Assembly: GCA_904395315.1 (NCBI GenBank)
Contig: CAJFNT010000136.1
Span: forward strand, 1 to 33,073
DNA from: an uncultured Clostridia bacterium
Lineage (GTDB): Bacteria > Bacillota > Clostridia > UBA1381
DNA length: 33,073 nt
Direction: 5' to 3'
A program made the position numbers and the translations under genes. Every line of letters starts with the position of its first letter. The stretch's first letter is position 1. This document shows positions 13,381 to 20,655 of this stretch, piece after piece. The notes beneath the pieces were generated by a model that worked only from the letters and a program-made list of their open reading frames with translations, ran no database searches and was not told the DNA's origin.

Positions 13381-15231
13381 TTATGTGCGGATGAGAAGTC
13401 CGTTCAAAAGATCTTCCTTTGCAAGCTCTTTCATTTTATAGTGCAGTTTTTTGCCGGTTGCGTTTACAGGTATGGAAGACACGAATCTGTAATATCTTGG
13501 ACGCTTATAGTTTGAGATCATAGGGCTTTCTCGGCAGAAATCCTCGAGCTCCTGAACGGTGAGCGAATCATCCGCTTTTACAATATATGCGGTCACCATC
13601 TCGCCGCGCGCCTTGTCGGGAGCGGCGGTAACGATACTGTCCGCAACCTTTGGATGTGTGTTGAGGACTTCTTCGACCTGTGTAGGATATATGTTTTCTC
13701 CTCCGGAGATTATCATATCATCCTTTCTGCCCACTATTGTCACGAAGTGGTTTTTATCCCATGTCCCCAGGTCGTTGGTGTAGAGATAACCTTTGTGGAA
13801 CTTGCGGTTTGTTTCGCCTTCGTTGTTATAATAGCAATAAGCTGATTTTGCATGAGATTTTATTATTATCTCTCCGACTTCCTGGTTGTCTTTTGAGGCT
13901 AATTCATCCGGTTCGGCTCTGCGGTCGTCAAATACTTTTACTACGCGCACATCATCGTCGGTGCATGAGCTGCCGGCTGTTCCTGCCATTGCCGGAAGAT
14001 CGGTCGGACGGAGGAAAGTGTTCCAAAAACTTTCTGTGGTGCCGTAACCGTTGAATATTTTCGGTGTCAGCACTTTCTGGTATTTAATGCAGGCTGCTCT
14101 CTCGAGCGGGCTTCCCATCGTGACGATGCCGCGGAGGGAGCTGAGGTCGCGTCCGTCGCGTTCCTGCGCCTCTGTGAGTCTTTCAAGCACGGCGGGGACG
14201 CCGATTATGAAAGTGAGTTTATAATCTTCAACATATTTAAGCGTCAGCGCCGGATCGAATTTCCGCATGATCGTTACAGAACCGCCGGCGTAAAGCGTAG
14301 GTGTGAGACCGCCCGAATGAAGTCCGCCTCGATGGAACCAAGGAGTGGTGTTCATCGATTTATCTTCTGAAGAGAATGGGAAATGTATCATAACATCGTG
14401 AGCTGAAAGCACCTCGTTTATGCTTGTGAGGCATACTCCTTTCGGCATTCCGGTCGTTCCGGAGGTATAGAGTCTTGTGGTCTCGTCGTATATCGAGAGC
14501 TCCCAATCGATCTGCGGATCATCACTCGAACGATATTTTATAAAATCTTTATATGATACCGTTCCCGGAATCGGATCGGTCCCATCGGAAGCGTCGGTCA
14601 TTATTATCACTCTGGGTCTGTGTTTTGCGAGTGTCAATGCCTGTCGTACCGCGTCTTTGTTTATGGATTCATAAATAAAGACGGCAGGGCAGCTGTCATC
14701 TATCGTAGCGGCGATCTCGCCGGCTGACAGTCTGAAGTTGATAGGGCAGCTTACCGCGCCGGTTTTGTGGCATGCGATATATGCGAATGCAAATTCGGGG
14801 CAATTCAGGAGCTGGAACATTACGACGTCGTTCTTTCTCACTCCGGAATCGAGTATCGCGTTTGCAAATTTGTTCGAATCTCTGTTGAGTTCTTCGTAGG
14901 ACCAGCGTGTGTTGGTTTCGGGGCAGAACATTGCCTCTCGGTTGCCGTAGCGGTCAACGTTGCGCATGAACCCGTTCAGCCACGTGTATTCCTTTTCGAA
15001 AGCGTTTCTAAACATATTTATGCGTTTCTGTTTTGAGTCGGATGTGAATTTAGACTTTGCGGCTTCCAGGGCTGTCTCTATTTCGCTGAAAATATCGTTT
15101 ATATCATCAGCTGTATAGTCATAATTTGATTTGTTGGCGCAGTTTTCGAGCAGGCGTATCACATCGAGTATTTTATTTTTTCGCGCTGCTGAAATTCTGT
15201 CAAATCTTTGCTTTTTTGTTTCTTTGCTCAT
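13381..15231 (-). CDS. Acyl-CoA synthetase (AMP-binding, class I adenylate-forming) with N-terminal extension
   Basis: This 616-residue enzyme should activate a carboxylic acid through an acyl-AMP and transfer it to CoA. The core starts near residue 80. It shows LYTSGTTGMPKGVCL for ATP binding, NGYGTTESFWN, YTNDLGTWDKNHFVTIVGRKDD with the ribose-binding Asp and hinge, GGENIYPTQVEEVL, and the catalytic Lys in NATGKKLHYK. The first 60 residues (RFDRISAARKNKILDVIRLLENCANKSNYDY...) are an extra charged helical domain. They resemble small stand-alone clostridial proteins I recall. GGAG stands eight bases before the ATG at 15231. The gene is divergent from a 2-oxoacid oxidoreductase operon with which it shares control DNA, so a branched-chain or aryl acid substrate is plausible but unproven. 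Confidence 0.88.
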   Translation of the reverse strand: MSKETKKQRFDRISAARKNKILDVIRLLENCANKSNYDYTADDINDIFSEIETALEAAKSKFTSDSKQKRINMFRNAFEKEYTWLNGFMRNVDRYGNREAMFCPETNTRWSYEELNRDSNKFANAILDSGVRKNDVVMFQLLNCPEFAFAYIACHKTGAVSCPINFRLSAGEIAATIDDSCPAVFIYESINKDAVRQALTLAKHRPRVIIMTDASDGTDPIPGTVSYKDFIKYRSSDDPQIDWELSIYDETTRLYTSGTTGMPKGVCLTSINEVLSAHDVMIHFPFSSEDKSMNTTPWFHRGGLHSGGLTPTLYAGGSVTIMRKFDPALTLKYVEDYKLTFIIGVPAVLERLTEAQERDGRDLSSLRGIVTMGSPLERAACIKYQKVLTPKIFNGYGTTESFWNTFLRPTDLPAMAGTAGSSCTDDDVRVVKVFDDRRAEPDELASKDNQEVGEIIIKSHAKSAYCYYNNEGETNRKFHKGYLYTNDLGTWDKNHFVTIVGRKDDMIISGGENIYPTQVEEVLNTHPKVADSIVTAAPDKARGEMVTAYIVKADDSLTVQELEDFCRESPMISNYKRPRYYRFVSSIPVNATGKKLHYKMKELAKEDLLNGLLIRT

Positions 15232-15326
15232 AATAGATCTCCATTTTTGAATTGATTAAACAGCTTTTTTGTATGTTAACATTGCTGTATTGAACCTTAA
15301 GTGCATAATTTTTCTGTATTAATGTC

Positions 15327-15355
15327 ATTATAGCATTAAAGATGATCATTGTCAA
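15327..15355 (-). promoter_or_regulatory. Perfect consensus promoter of the acyl-CoA synthetase gene
   Basis: On the minus strand there is TTGACA (15355-15350), a 17-base spacer and TATAAT (15332-15327), both hexamers perfect. The leader is about 90 bases. Such a strong core promoter usually needs a repressor to be regulated, or is constitutive. Confidence 0.85.
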
Positions 15356-15386
15356 TATATAAACAAGTTTTTCAACACTTTTGAGT

Positions 15387-15463
15387 ATATTGTACAATAT
15401 TTTAAAAATATTGTTATAGTGTGCAATGAAACGCAATATTGCTGCAATATTTAAAAAATATTG
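15387..15463. repeat. Array of CAATATT palindromes in a divergent control region
   Basis: Four palindromes share the half-site CAATAT. They are ATATTGTACAATAT (15387-15400), a 21-bp palindrome with arms ACAATATTTT and AAAATATTGT (15394-15414), GCAATATTGC (15433-15442), and a 19-bp palindrome with arms CAATATTT and AAATATTG around AAA (15445-15463). The two longer ones differ at a single base over 19. They lie between the two divergent promoters, 32 bases from one -35 and about 40 from the other. A regulator binding here would control both transcripts. Confidence 0.7.
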
Positions 15464-15503
15464 TAAAGCGTGAGACGAAAATATAAAATAATTATTAAAT
15501 CTG

Positions 15504-15532
15504 TTGACAGGCAGGATCCTGTATGATATGCT
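15504..15532 (+). promoter_or_regulatory. Promoter of the 2-oxoacid oxidoreductase operon
   Basis: TTGACA (15504-15509), a 17-base spacer and TATGCT (15527-15532). A ten-base palindrome CAGGATCCTG (15512-15521) lies within the spacer. The leader is about 85 bases and can form a hairpin TGATCGC/GCGATCA at 15571-15598. Confidence 0.7.
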
Positions 15533-15626
15533 TGATCCATAAACGATAGTCAAGAGAAAACGGTGATATGTGATCGCAAAGCCGGTGTTCCGCGATCATT
15601 TAAAAAGATATAAAACGGAGGAAATG

Positions 15627-15839
15627 ATGTTTGAATTAAGGATCAATGAAAAAAGATGCAAGGCGTGCGGGCTCTGTCAAAATGCGTGCCCGCGCGGTGT
15701 GATAGAGGTAAATATGGCAAGAGTAGAGTTAAACGGTCTGGGGTGTGCCGAGATGAAGAACGGAGGATGTGTCGGGTGCGGGATATGCGCGTTGGTATGT
15801 CCTGATATAGCGATCGAAATAATAAGAACCGAGGAATAG
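15627..15839 (+). CDS. korD: 2-oxoacid:acceptor oxidoreductase, ferredoxin-like delta subunit
   Basis: This 70-residue protein has two 4Fe-4S motifs, CKACGLCQNACP near residue 10 and CVGCGICALVCP near residue 47, so it should carry two clusters and pass electrons between the catalytic subunits and free ferredoxin. I chose the ATG at 15627 because GGAGG ends five bases upstream; an ATG at 15624 is too close. It is the first gene of a D-A-B-C operon, the order common for 2-oxoglutarate and branched-chain 2-oxoacid oxidoreductases. The next gene starts 17 bases later with its own AGGAGGTG site. Confidence 0.88.
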   Translation: MFELRINEKRCKACGLCQNACPRGVIEVNMARVELNGLGCAEMKNGGCVGCGICALVCPDIAIEIIRTEE

Positions 15840-15856
15840 ATAGGAGGTGCTATAAT

Positions 15857-16909
15857 ATGAAAGAACTTATGAAAGGCAATGAGGCTGCTGCGGCTGCGGC
15901 GATCCAAGCCGGAGTTAAGTGTTATTTTGGATATCCGATAACGCCTCAGACAGAGATAGCGGCATATATGGCGAAACATCTTCCTGAAAATGGAGGCGTG
16001 TTCCTGCAGGCCGAAAGCGAGGTGAGCGCCATAAATATGGTCTATGGAGCGGCCGGCGCGGGAGTGAGGGTCATGACGAGCTCTTCAGGTCCCGGGATAA
16101 GCCTTAAACAGGAGGGGATAAGCTATATTGCCGCGGCTGATCTGCCTTGTGTGATAATCAATGTCATGCGCGGCGGACCGGGACTCGGTGGCATACAGGC
16201 TTCACAGGCGGATTATTTTCAGGCTGTCAAAGGCGGCGGACATGGAGATTATAAATTGATAGTTCTCGCCCCGTCGAGTGTTTCCGAGATGGCTGAGTTT
16301 ACTGCAACAGCTTTTGAGCTTTCCGATGAATGGCGTATCCCGGTAATGATCCTTGCGGATGGAGTATTGGGACAGATGATGGAAGCGGTGGATACGGATG
16401 CTTTGTCGCCTGTAAAGAATTTTGATAAACCGTGGGCGGCGGACGGCAGGCGCGGAAGACGTGAAAAAAATGTTATAAACACGCTTTTTCTGGAGCCGGA
16501 AGAGCTTGAACGTCGAGTGCTTGAAAGGCATGAGCGTTATAAAAAAGCGGCTGAGAAACTTCAGAAATGGGAGGAATATATGGCAGAAGACGCCGATATA
16601 ATAGTAACAGCATACGGTATAACTGCAAGGATCGCGCTGTCCGCCGTGAAGCGGGCGAGAGAGAATGGGATCAAAGCCGGTTTTATACGTCCGATATCAT
16701 TGTGGCCGTTTCCGGAGCGCGCGTATAAAGGAAAAAGATCGAGATTTCTTTGCGTGGAAATGAGTACCGGTCAGATGATAGAAGATGTGCGCTTGGCGCT
16801 CAATGGAGAATGCAGTGTGGATTTTTGGGGGCGGACAGGCGGCATTATCCCGAAAGAGACTGAGATATATGAAAAAATACTTGAGATGCTCGGGGAGGGT
16901 CGCAAATGA
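15857..16909 (+). CDS. korA: 2-oxoacid:acceptor oxidoreductase, alpha subunit (KorA/VorB)
   Basis: This 350-residue subunit carries the pyrimidine-binding domain of the pyruvate/2-oxoacid:ferredoxin oxidoreductase family. It shows GNEAAAAAAIQAGVKCYFGYPITPQTEI at the start, QAESEVSAINMVYGAAGAGVRVMTSSSGPG, and IINVMRGGPGLGGIQASQADYFQ. These are typical of KorA and VorB. Together with the beta and gamma subunits it decarboxylates a 2-oxoacid to acyl-CoA, reducing ferredoxin. AGGAGGTG lies seven bases before the ATG at 15857. The stop overlaps the next start as ATGA. Whether the substrate is 2-oxoglutarate or 2-oxoisovalerate is not resolved; the divergent acyl-CoA synthetase favours neither strongly. 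Confidence 0.93.
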   Translation: MKELMKGNEAAAAAAIQAGVKCYFGYPITPQTEIAAYMAKHLPENGGVFLQAESEVSAINMVYGAAGAGVRVMTSSSGPGISLKQEGISYIAAADLPCVIINVMRGGPGLGGIQASQADYFQAVKGGGHGDYKLIVLAPSSVSEMAEFTATAFELSDEWRIPVMILADGVLGQMMEAVDTDALSPVKNFDKPWAADGRRGRREKNVINTLFLEPEELERRVLERHERYKKAAEKLQKWEEYMAEDADIIVTAYGITARIALSAVKRARENGIKAGFIRPISLWPFPERAYKGKRSRFLCVEMSTGQMIEDVRLALNGECSVDFWGRTGGIIPKETEIYEKILEMLGEGRK

Positions 16910-17652
16910 TGATATACGAAAAGCCAAAGTCTATCACTGATAAGCCGTTCCATTACTGTCCGGGATGCGGACATGGGACTGTGCATAGGATAATCGGAGA
17001 GGTATTGGATGAGCTTGGGATCACAGATAATACGATAGGTGTTATGCCGGTGGGGTGCGCGGTTATGGGATATGATTATTTTGAGTGTGATGTGATGCAG
17101 GCAGCGCATGGAAGAGCCCCGGCGGTGGCGACGGGCATAAAGAGGAGTGTCCCTGACAGGATCGTATTTTCGTACCAGGGTGACGGAGATCTGGCGGCTA
17201 TAGGCACGGCTGAAACTATACATGCCGCCGCGCGCGGAGAGGCGATCACTGTCATATTTATAAATAATACCGTATACGGCATGACAGGGGGACAGATGGC
17301 GCCAACAACACTGGAGGGACAGGTAACCCAGACAACACCTCGAGGGAGAGACCCGTACACTCAGGGGTATCCGCTCAAGATGTGTGAGATACTTTCGCAA
17401 GTGGACGGCGCGGCGTATATTGAGCGTTGCGCGATAGATACTCCTGCGAATATCAGATCAGCGAAAAAGGCGGTCAAGAAAGCGTTCATGTATCAGGCAG
17501 AGCATAACGCATACTCATTTATAGAGCTGCTGTGCGCTTGCCCGACAAATTGGGGGATGAGCCCGGTCGATGCGGTAAAACGTGTTGGAAGTGAAATGCG
17601 GGAGTATTATCCTCTTGGTGTTTACAGAGATATATTTAAAGCGCTTCAATAA
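16906..17652 (+). CDS. korB: 2-oxoacid:acceptor oxidoreductase, beta subunit, TPP-binding
   Basis: This 248-residue subunit binds thiamine diphosphate. It has FHYCPGCGHGTVHRII, VMPVGCAVMGYDYF, and the diphosphate-binding GDGDLAAIGTAETIHAAARG with INNTVYGMTGGQMAPTT following. These match KorB/VorA. The ATG at 16906 overlaps the alpha stop by four bases (ATGA), and a GGGGAGGG site lies upstream, so the two subunits are translationally coupled. It joins alpha and gamma in the cytoplasmic complex. Confidence 0.94.
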   Translation: MMIYEKPKSITDKPFHYCPGCGHGTVHRIIGEVLDELGITDNTIGVMPVGCAVMGYDYFECDVMQAAHGRAPAVATGIKRSVPDRIVFSYQGDGDLAAIGTAETIHAAARGEAITVIFINNTVYGMTGGQMAPTTLEGQVTQTTPRGRDPYTQGYPLKMCEILSQVDGAAYIERCAIDTPANIRSAKKAVKKAFMYQAEHNAYSFIELLCACPTNWGMSPVDAVKRVGSEMREYYPLGVYRDIFKALQ

Positions 17653-17671
17653 CGGCGCGGGGAGGTATAAG

Positions 17672-18205
17672 ATGGAGTATAAGGTCATAGTTTCGGGATT
17701 CGGCGGACAGGGAGTGCTGTTCGCGGGTAAGGTCATAGCAAACGCGGCTGCTGCGATGGGGTATGAAGTGTCGTGGCTGCCGTCATACGGTCCTGAGATG
17801 CGCGGCGGGACGGCGAATTGCCGTATCGTAATATCGGATAAGCCGATATGTTCACCGGCTGCGGAAAGAGCGGACGCGCTGATTGCAATGAATATGCCAT
17901 CACTTACAAAATTCAAGGATATGACCGATGGTGTAATATTTACAGATCAGAGGTTTGCAAGATTTTGCGAGAGCGGTTCGCGTGTTATAGGAGTGGATTC
18001 GGGAATATGCGGCGGAGGCGCCGAACATGACGGACTTTTGAATATGGTCATGGTGGGCGCGTTTGCGACAGAAACGGGCGCGATCACATTTAGCGCTGTC
18101 AGAACGGCGATCGAGAAACTTGCTCACGGTGACGCGGCGGCGCGCGATATCGCCGCCGCGGTGTACGGCGCGGGCCTGGTAGCCCGGAAAGAATGTGTAT
18201 CATAA
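17672..18205 (+). CDS. korC: 2-oxoacid:acceptor oxidoreductase, gamma subunit
   Basis: This 177-residue subunit completes the complex. It begins MEYKVIVSGFGGQGVLFAGKVI, then has SWLPSYGPEMRGGTANCRIVIS and ADALIAMNMPSLTKF, all typical of KorC/VorC. The ATG at 17672 is preceded by GGGGAGGT. An ORF can be drawn back to 17582 across the end of the beta gene, but it lacks family signal there. A strong terminator follows, ending the four-gene operon. Confidence 0.93.
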   Translation: MEYKVIVSGFGGQGVLFAGKVIANAAAAMGYEVSWLPSYGPEMRGGTANCRIVISDKPICSPAAERADALIAMNMPSLTKFKDMTDGVIFTDQRFARFCESGSRVIGVDSGICGGGAEHDGLLNMVMVGAFATETGAITFSAVRTAIEKLAHGDAAARDIAAAVYGAGLVARKECVS

Positions 18206-18257
18206 AAAAACAGCTCCGGCATCCATTTGAGGCATTGGATCCGTCGGAGCTGTTTTT
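18206..18257 (+). terminator. Strong intrinsic terminator of the oxidoreductase operon
   Basis: AAAAACAGCTCCG (18206-18218) pairs with CGGAGCTGTTTTT (18245-18257), with an inner ATCCA/TGGAT arm. The T run follows directly. Confidence 0.9.
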
Positions 18258-18365
18258 GTGTTTTTGAATGCCAACGGAAAGTTTTAGTCGGGAAATATTC
18301 GTTTCGTGATCACCGATTCGAATCAATACAATATAGGAGCATTTTATATATGGAAAAATCGTCGC

Positions 18366-18388
18366 TGATCACTGCTGTTCGGATGCGT
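18366..18388 (+). repeat. 23-base repeat, copy 1 (second copy at 28408-28430)
   Basis: TGATCA-C-TGCTGTTCGGATGCGT here and TGATCA-A-TGCTGTTCGGATGCGT at 28408-28430 match at 22 of 23 bases. The second copy is the loop and 3' arm of a terminator; this one lacks the 5' arm. Two such copies in 33 kb are unlikely by chance. Confidence 0.6.
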
Positions 18389-18414
18389 AAATGCTTGAAG
18401 TTTGGCTAAAAACC

Positions 18415-18443
18415 TTGACATAGAGTGATTTTTATGATAATAT
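18415..18443 (+). promoter_or_regulatory. Sigma-A promoter for the yhbY-nadD operon
   Basis: TTGACA (18415-18420), a 17-base spacer and TAATAT (18438-18443). Transcription would start near 18450, about 180 bases before the yhbY ATG. Confidence 0.7.
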
Positions 18444-18631
18444 ATAACAGCAGCCAATTAATGCCGCATATAAGAATAAAAGGGCGGTTTGGAAGTGTGA
18501 TCCGCGAGATCATTTTATACACGCTACGGCTGTTTATTGAATTCAGATAAAACGGTTAAAATAAATGGTGTACACAGAACAGATCCTGTGTGCTGTAAGC
18601 GATTCTAATATATCGGAGGGAACTGACATAT

Positions 18632-18934
18632 ATGCTTACCGGAAAACAAAGAGCATTTTTGAGAAAACTCGGGCACGATCTTCAGCCTGTTATGCAGATA
18701 GGAAAGGAAGGCTTGAGCGGGACTGTTGTTTCCGCTATAGACGAGGTGCTTGAAAAGAGGGAACTCGTAAAGATATCTATACTTGAAAATGCTATGCTTG
18801 ACACGCGCGAGACGTGTGATACTGCCGCTGCCAAGCTCGGTGCGGAACCTATCCAGTCTATAGGCAGTAAATTTGTGCTGTACCGAAGATCCGGTACCGA
18901 GAAAAACAGAAAGATAGAGCTGCCGAAAAGATGA
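18632..18934 (+). CDS. yhbY: YhbY family RNA-binding protein (CRM domain)
   Basis: This 100-residue protein is a single CRM domain, MLTGKQRAFLRKLGHDLQPVMQIGKEGLSG, followed by SAIDEVLEKRELVKISIL and a GSKFVLYRRS end. The GKEGLSG loop is the hallmark RNA-contact segment. Family members bind pre-50S ribosomal particles. GGAGGG lies about a dozen bases before the ATG at 18632, slightly far. The stop codon overlaps the start of nadD as ATGA, so the two are coupled. Confidence 0.92.
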   Translation: MLTGKQRAFLRKLGHDLQPVMQIGKEGLSGTVVSAIDEVLEKRELVKISILENAMLDTRETCDTAAAKLGAEPIQSIGSKFVLYRRSGTEKNRKIELPKR

Positions 18935-20130
18935 AAAAAAGAATAGGTATTTTAGGCGGAACATTTGATCCGATACACTGCGGACATATGATAATAGCTC
19001 GTTCGGCGATGGAACAGTATAAGCTTGACGAGGTGCGTTTTATGACGGGAGGTAATCCTCCGCACAAAAAAGGCAGTGATATCACTCCGGCGGAAGTTAG
19101 GCACGGGATGGTAAAAAGCGCTGTGGAGGATGAGCCCGGGTTTATTGCGGATGATTATGAGGTCAATAAAGAAACGTATTCTTACACGGCGGAGACTCTT
19201 ACCGCGCTGCGTGAAAAATACGGTGATGCTCATTTGTATTTTATAATAGGCGAGGATTCGCTCATGGATCTTCCGGATTGGCATGAGCCGGAGGTGATAC
19301 TTGATAATTGTATATTGCTTGTGTATCCGAGGGACGACGCGTCAGATACCGATGGATTGATAAATGAGCGCAGACTCATGCTCGGCGGAGATATCAGGAA
19401 GATAGACGCGCCTCTTTTCGGCGTTTCATCCACGGAGATAAGGGAGCGCGCGGAAACAGGGTTGTCCATAAAATACCTTGTTCCGGAGCGTGTTATAAAA
19501 TATATAAATGAGAAGAAACTTTATACGAAAGAAGGACAGCGCAGCGGCGAAACTGCTATGGATGAGAAAGAAATGAAGAAGAAGCTGGCGCGCGCTCTTA
19601 AAAAGAAGAGGTACAAGCACAGCATAGGTGTCAGCAGAGAAGCGTTGAGGATGGCGAGGTTATTCGGCGCCGATGAAAAGAAAGCATATATAGCAGGACT
19701 TTTGCATGATTGTGCAAAATGCTTTGATAAGGAAGAGCAGCTTGAGATATGCCGAAAATACGATGTTTCGGTAGATAAAATGATAGAATATTGTCCGGCG
19801 GTGCTTCATGCTCCGGCAGGAGCCGCATTGGCGGAGCACGAGTATGGGATAAGCGATCCGGAGATGCTTGATGCTATAAGGTATCATACAACGGCCTGCG
19901 GGAATATGAGTCTGCTTGACAAGATAATATATGTCGCCGATATGACAGAACCGGGACGCAAATATGACGGAGTGGAGCTGCTCCGCGCGCTTTCGGCTAA
20001 AGATATGGATGCGGCATACAGAGAGGCGCTCAGACAGACATTAACATTCAATATAGAAAAAGGGGCAATAGTGCATCCGAACACTCTTGATGCATGGAAT
20101 GCCTTGCTTATAGAAAACAAAGATAAGTGA
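18931..20130 (+). CDS. nadD: NadD-YqeK fusion: nicotinate mononucleotide adenylyltransferase and HD hydrolase
   Basis: This 399-residue protein joins two enzymes that are neighbours in most Firmicutes. Residues 1 to about 200 are NadD, with ILGGTFDPIHCGHMIIA at the start and VSSTEIRER near 170, making nicotinate adenine dinucleotide from NaMN and ATP. A charged linker (about 200-215) leads to an HD-domain YqeK protein, with YIAGLLHDCAKCF (His259, Asp260), AIRYHTTACGNM and IIYVADMTEPGR. YqeK proteins hydrolyse dinucleoside tetraphosphates in known cases. There is no stop or frameshift between the parts. The start overlaps the yhbY stop. Fusion may channel or balance NAD and Ap4A pools, but this is inference. 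Confidence 0.92.
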   Translation: MKKRIGILGGTFDPIHCGHMIIARSAMEQYKLDEVRFMTGGNPPHKKGSDITPAEVRHGMVKSAVEDEPGFIADDYEVNKETYSYTAETLTALREKYGDAHLYFIIGEDSLMDLPDWHEPEVILDNCILLVYPRDDASDTDGLINERRLMLGGDIRKIDAPLFGVSSTEIRERAETGLSIKYLVPERVIKYINEKKLYTKEGQRSGETAMDEKEMKKKLARALKKKRYKHSIGVSREALRMARLFGADEKKAYIAGLLHDCAKCFDKEEQLEICRKYDVSVDKMIEYCPAVLHAPAGAALAEHEYGISDPEMLDAIRYHTTACGNMSLLDKIIYVADMTEPGRKYDGVELLRALSAKDMDAAYREALRQTLTFNIEKGAIVHPNTLDAWNALLIENKDK

Positions 20131-20174
20131 CGGCGAAACAGTGGTTTTGCGGTCGGTTGAAGAAAGAAAATAAC

Positions 20175-20201
20175 GGTTTTAATCGAATATAAAACCTTTT
20201 T
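20175..20201 (+). terminator. Weak AT-rich terminator or attenuator before rsfS
   Basis: GGTTTTA (20175-20181) and TAAAACC (20190-20196) form a seven-base stem with an eight-base loop, followed by five T. It lies between nadD-yqeK and rsfS, where no new promoter is visible, so it may tune expression of rsfS and leuS. Confidence 0.45.
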
Positions 20202-20220
20202 ATGAAGGGAGACAAATATT

Positions 20221-20580
20221 ATGACAAGTCTTGAGAAAGCCAATGCGGCAATGAAGGCTTTGAGCGACAAGAAGGCGTCAAATATCGAGCTTTTGGATGT
20301 ATCGAAACAGACATCCTTGGGAGATTATTTCGTTGTTGCTTCTTGTCAATCAACGGTCCAGGTCAGGGCGTGTGTTGATGAAGTAGAGGAACAGCTCGAA
20401 GGACAGGGCATAGTAGTTCTCCATAAAGAGGGCTACAGTTCGGGATCATGGATACTTATGGATTACGGCGATGTGATCGTGCATGTAATGCAGCAGGAAG
20501 TCCGAGAGTTCTATGGGATAGAGCGTCTTTGGGATGAAGCCGGCACAGCTGTAAAATCTGAGGAAAGATCCGAAGATTGA
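20221..20580 (+). CDS. rsfS: Ribosome silencing factor RsfS
   Basis: This 119-residue protein binds ribosomal protein uL14 of the large subunit and blocks subunit joining under starvation. It has KKASNIELLDVSKQTSLGDYFVVASCQS, then VRACVDEVEEQLEGQG, and DYGDVIVHVMQQEVREFYGIERLW, the full family signature. Length is normal. GGGAG lies seven to eight bases before the ATG at 20221. It follows nadD-yqeK as in many Firmicutes and precedes leuS. Confidence 0.95.
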   Translation: MTSLEKANAAMKALSDKKASNIELLDVSKQTSLGDYFVVASCQSTVQVRACVDEVEEQLEGQGIVVLHKEGYSSGSWILMDYGDVIVHVMQQEVREFYGIERLWDEAGTAVKSEERSED

Positions 20581-20655
20581 TCACGGATCAGACGGAATTG
20601 ACGGTGTATCATCACAGTCTTCCGATCACAGTAATGAAAGGAACACAAGGGTAAA

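Larger units (their letters stand above)
18258..18631 (+). other. Intergenic region and long leader of yhbY, no clear gene
   Basis: This 374-base stretch has no recognisable protein. It holds a 17-codon ORF (18351-18404) with AGGAG ten bases upstream, a copy of a 23-base repeat (18366-18388), the yhbY promoter (18415-18443) and a 5' leader of about 180 nucleotides. The leader can form several hairpins, for example ACACAG/CTGTGT near 18570-18590 and TGATC/GATCA near 18499-18515. It does not match a riboswitch class that I know. Confidence 0.5.

Noticed and set aside
15361-15480. CRISPR-like repeats in the AT-rich gap
   Set aside because: The repeats are palindromes of different length without regular spacers, and no cas genes are nearby.
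16771-17400. Minus-strand ORF of 209 residues
   Set aside because: It is antisense to the korA-korB overlap, with no start signal or recognisable domain.
18351-18404. 17-codon ORF before the yhbY promoter
   Set aside because: AGGAG lies ten bases upstream, but the ORF is short and largely made of the 23-base repeat, so it is better explained as repeat sequence.
18472-18561. 29-codon ORF in the yhbY leader
   Set aside because: There is no ribosome binding site before its ATG and the sequence does not suggest a protein.
20581-20655. T-box leader before leuS
   Set aside because: The gap of 75 bases is too short for a T-box, and no TGGNACCGCG-type sequence is present.
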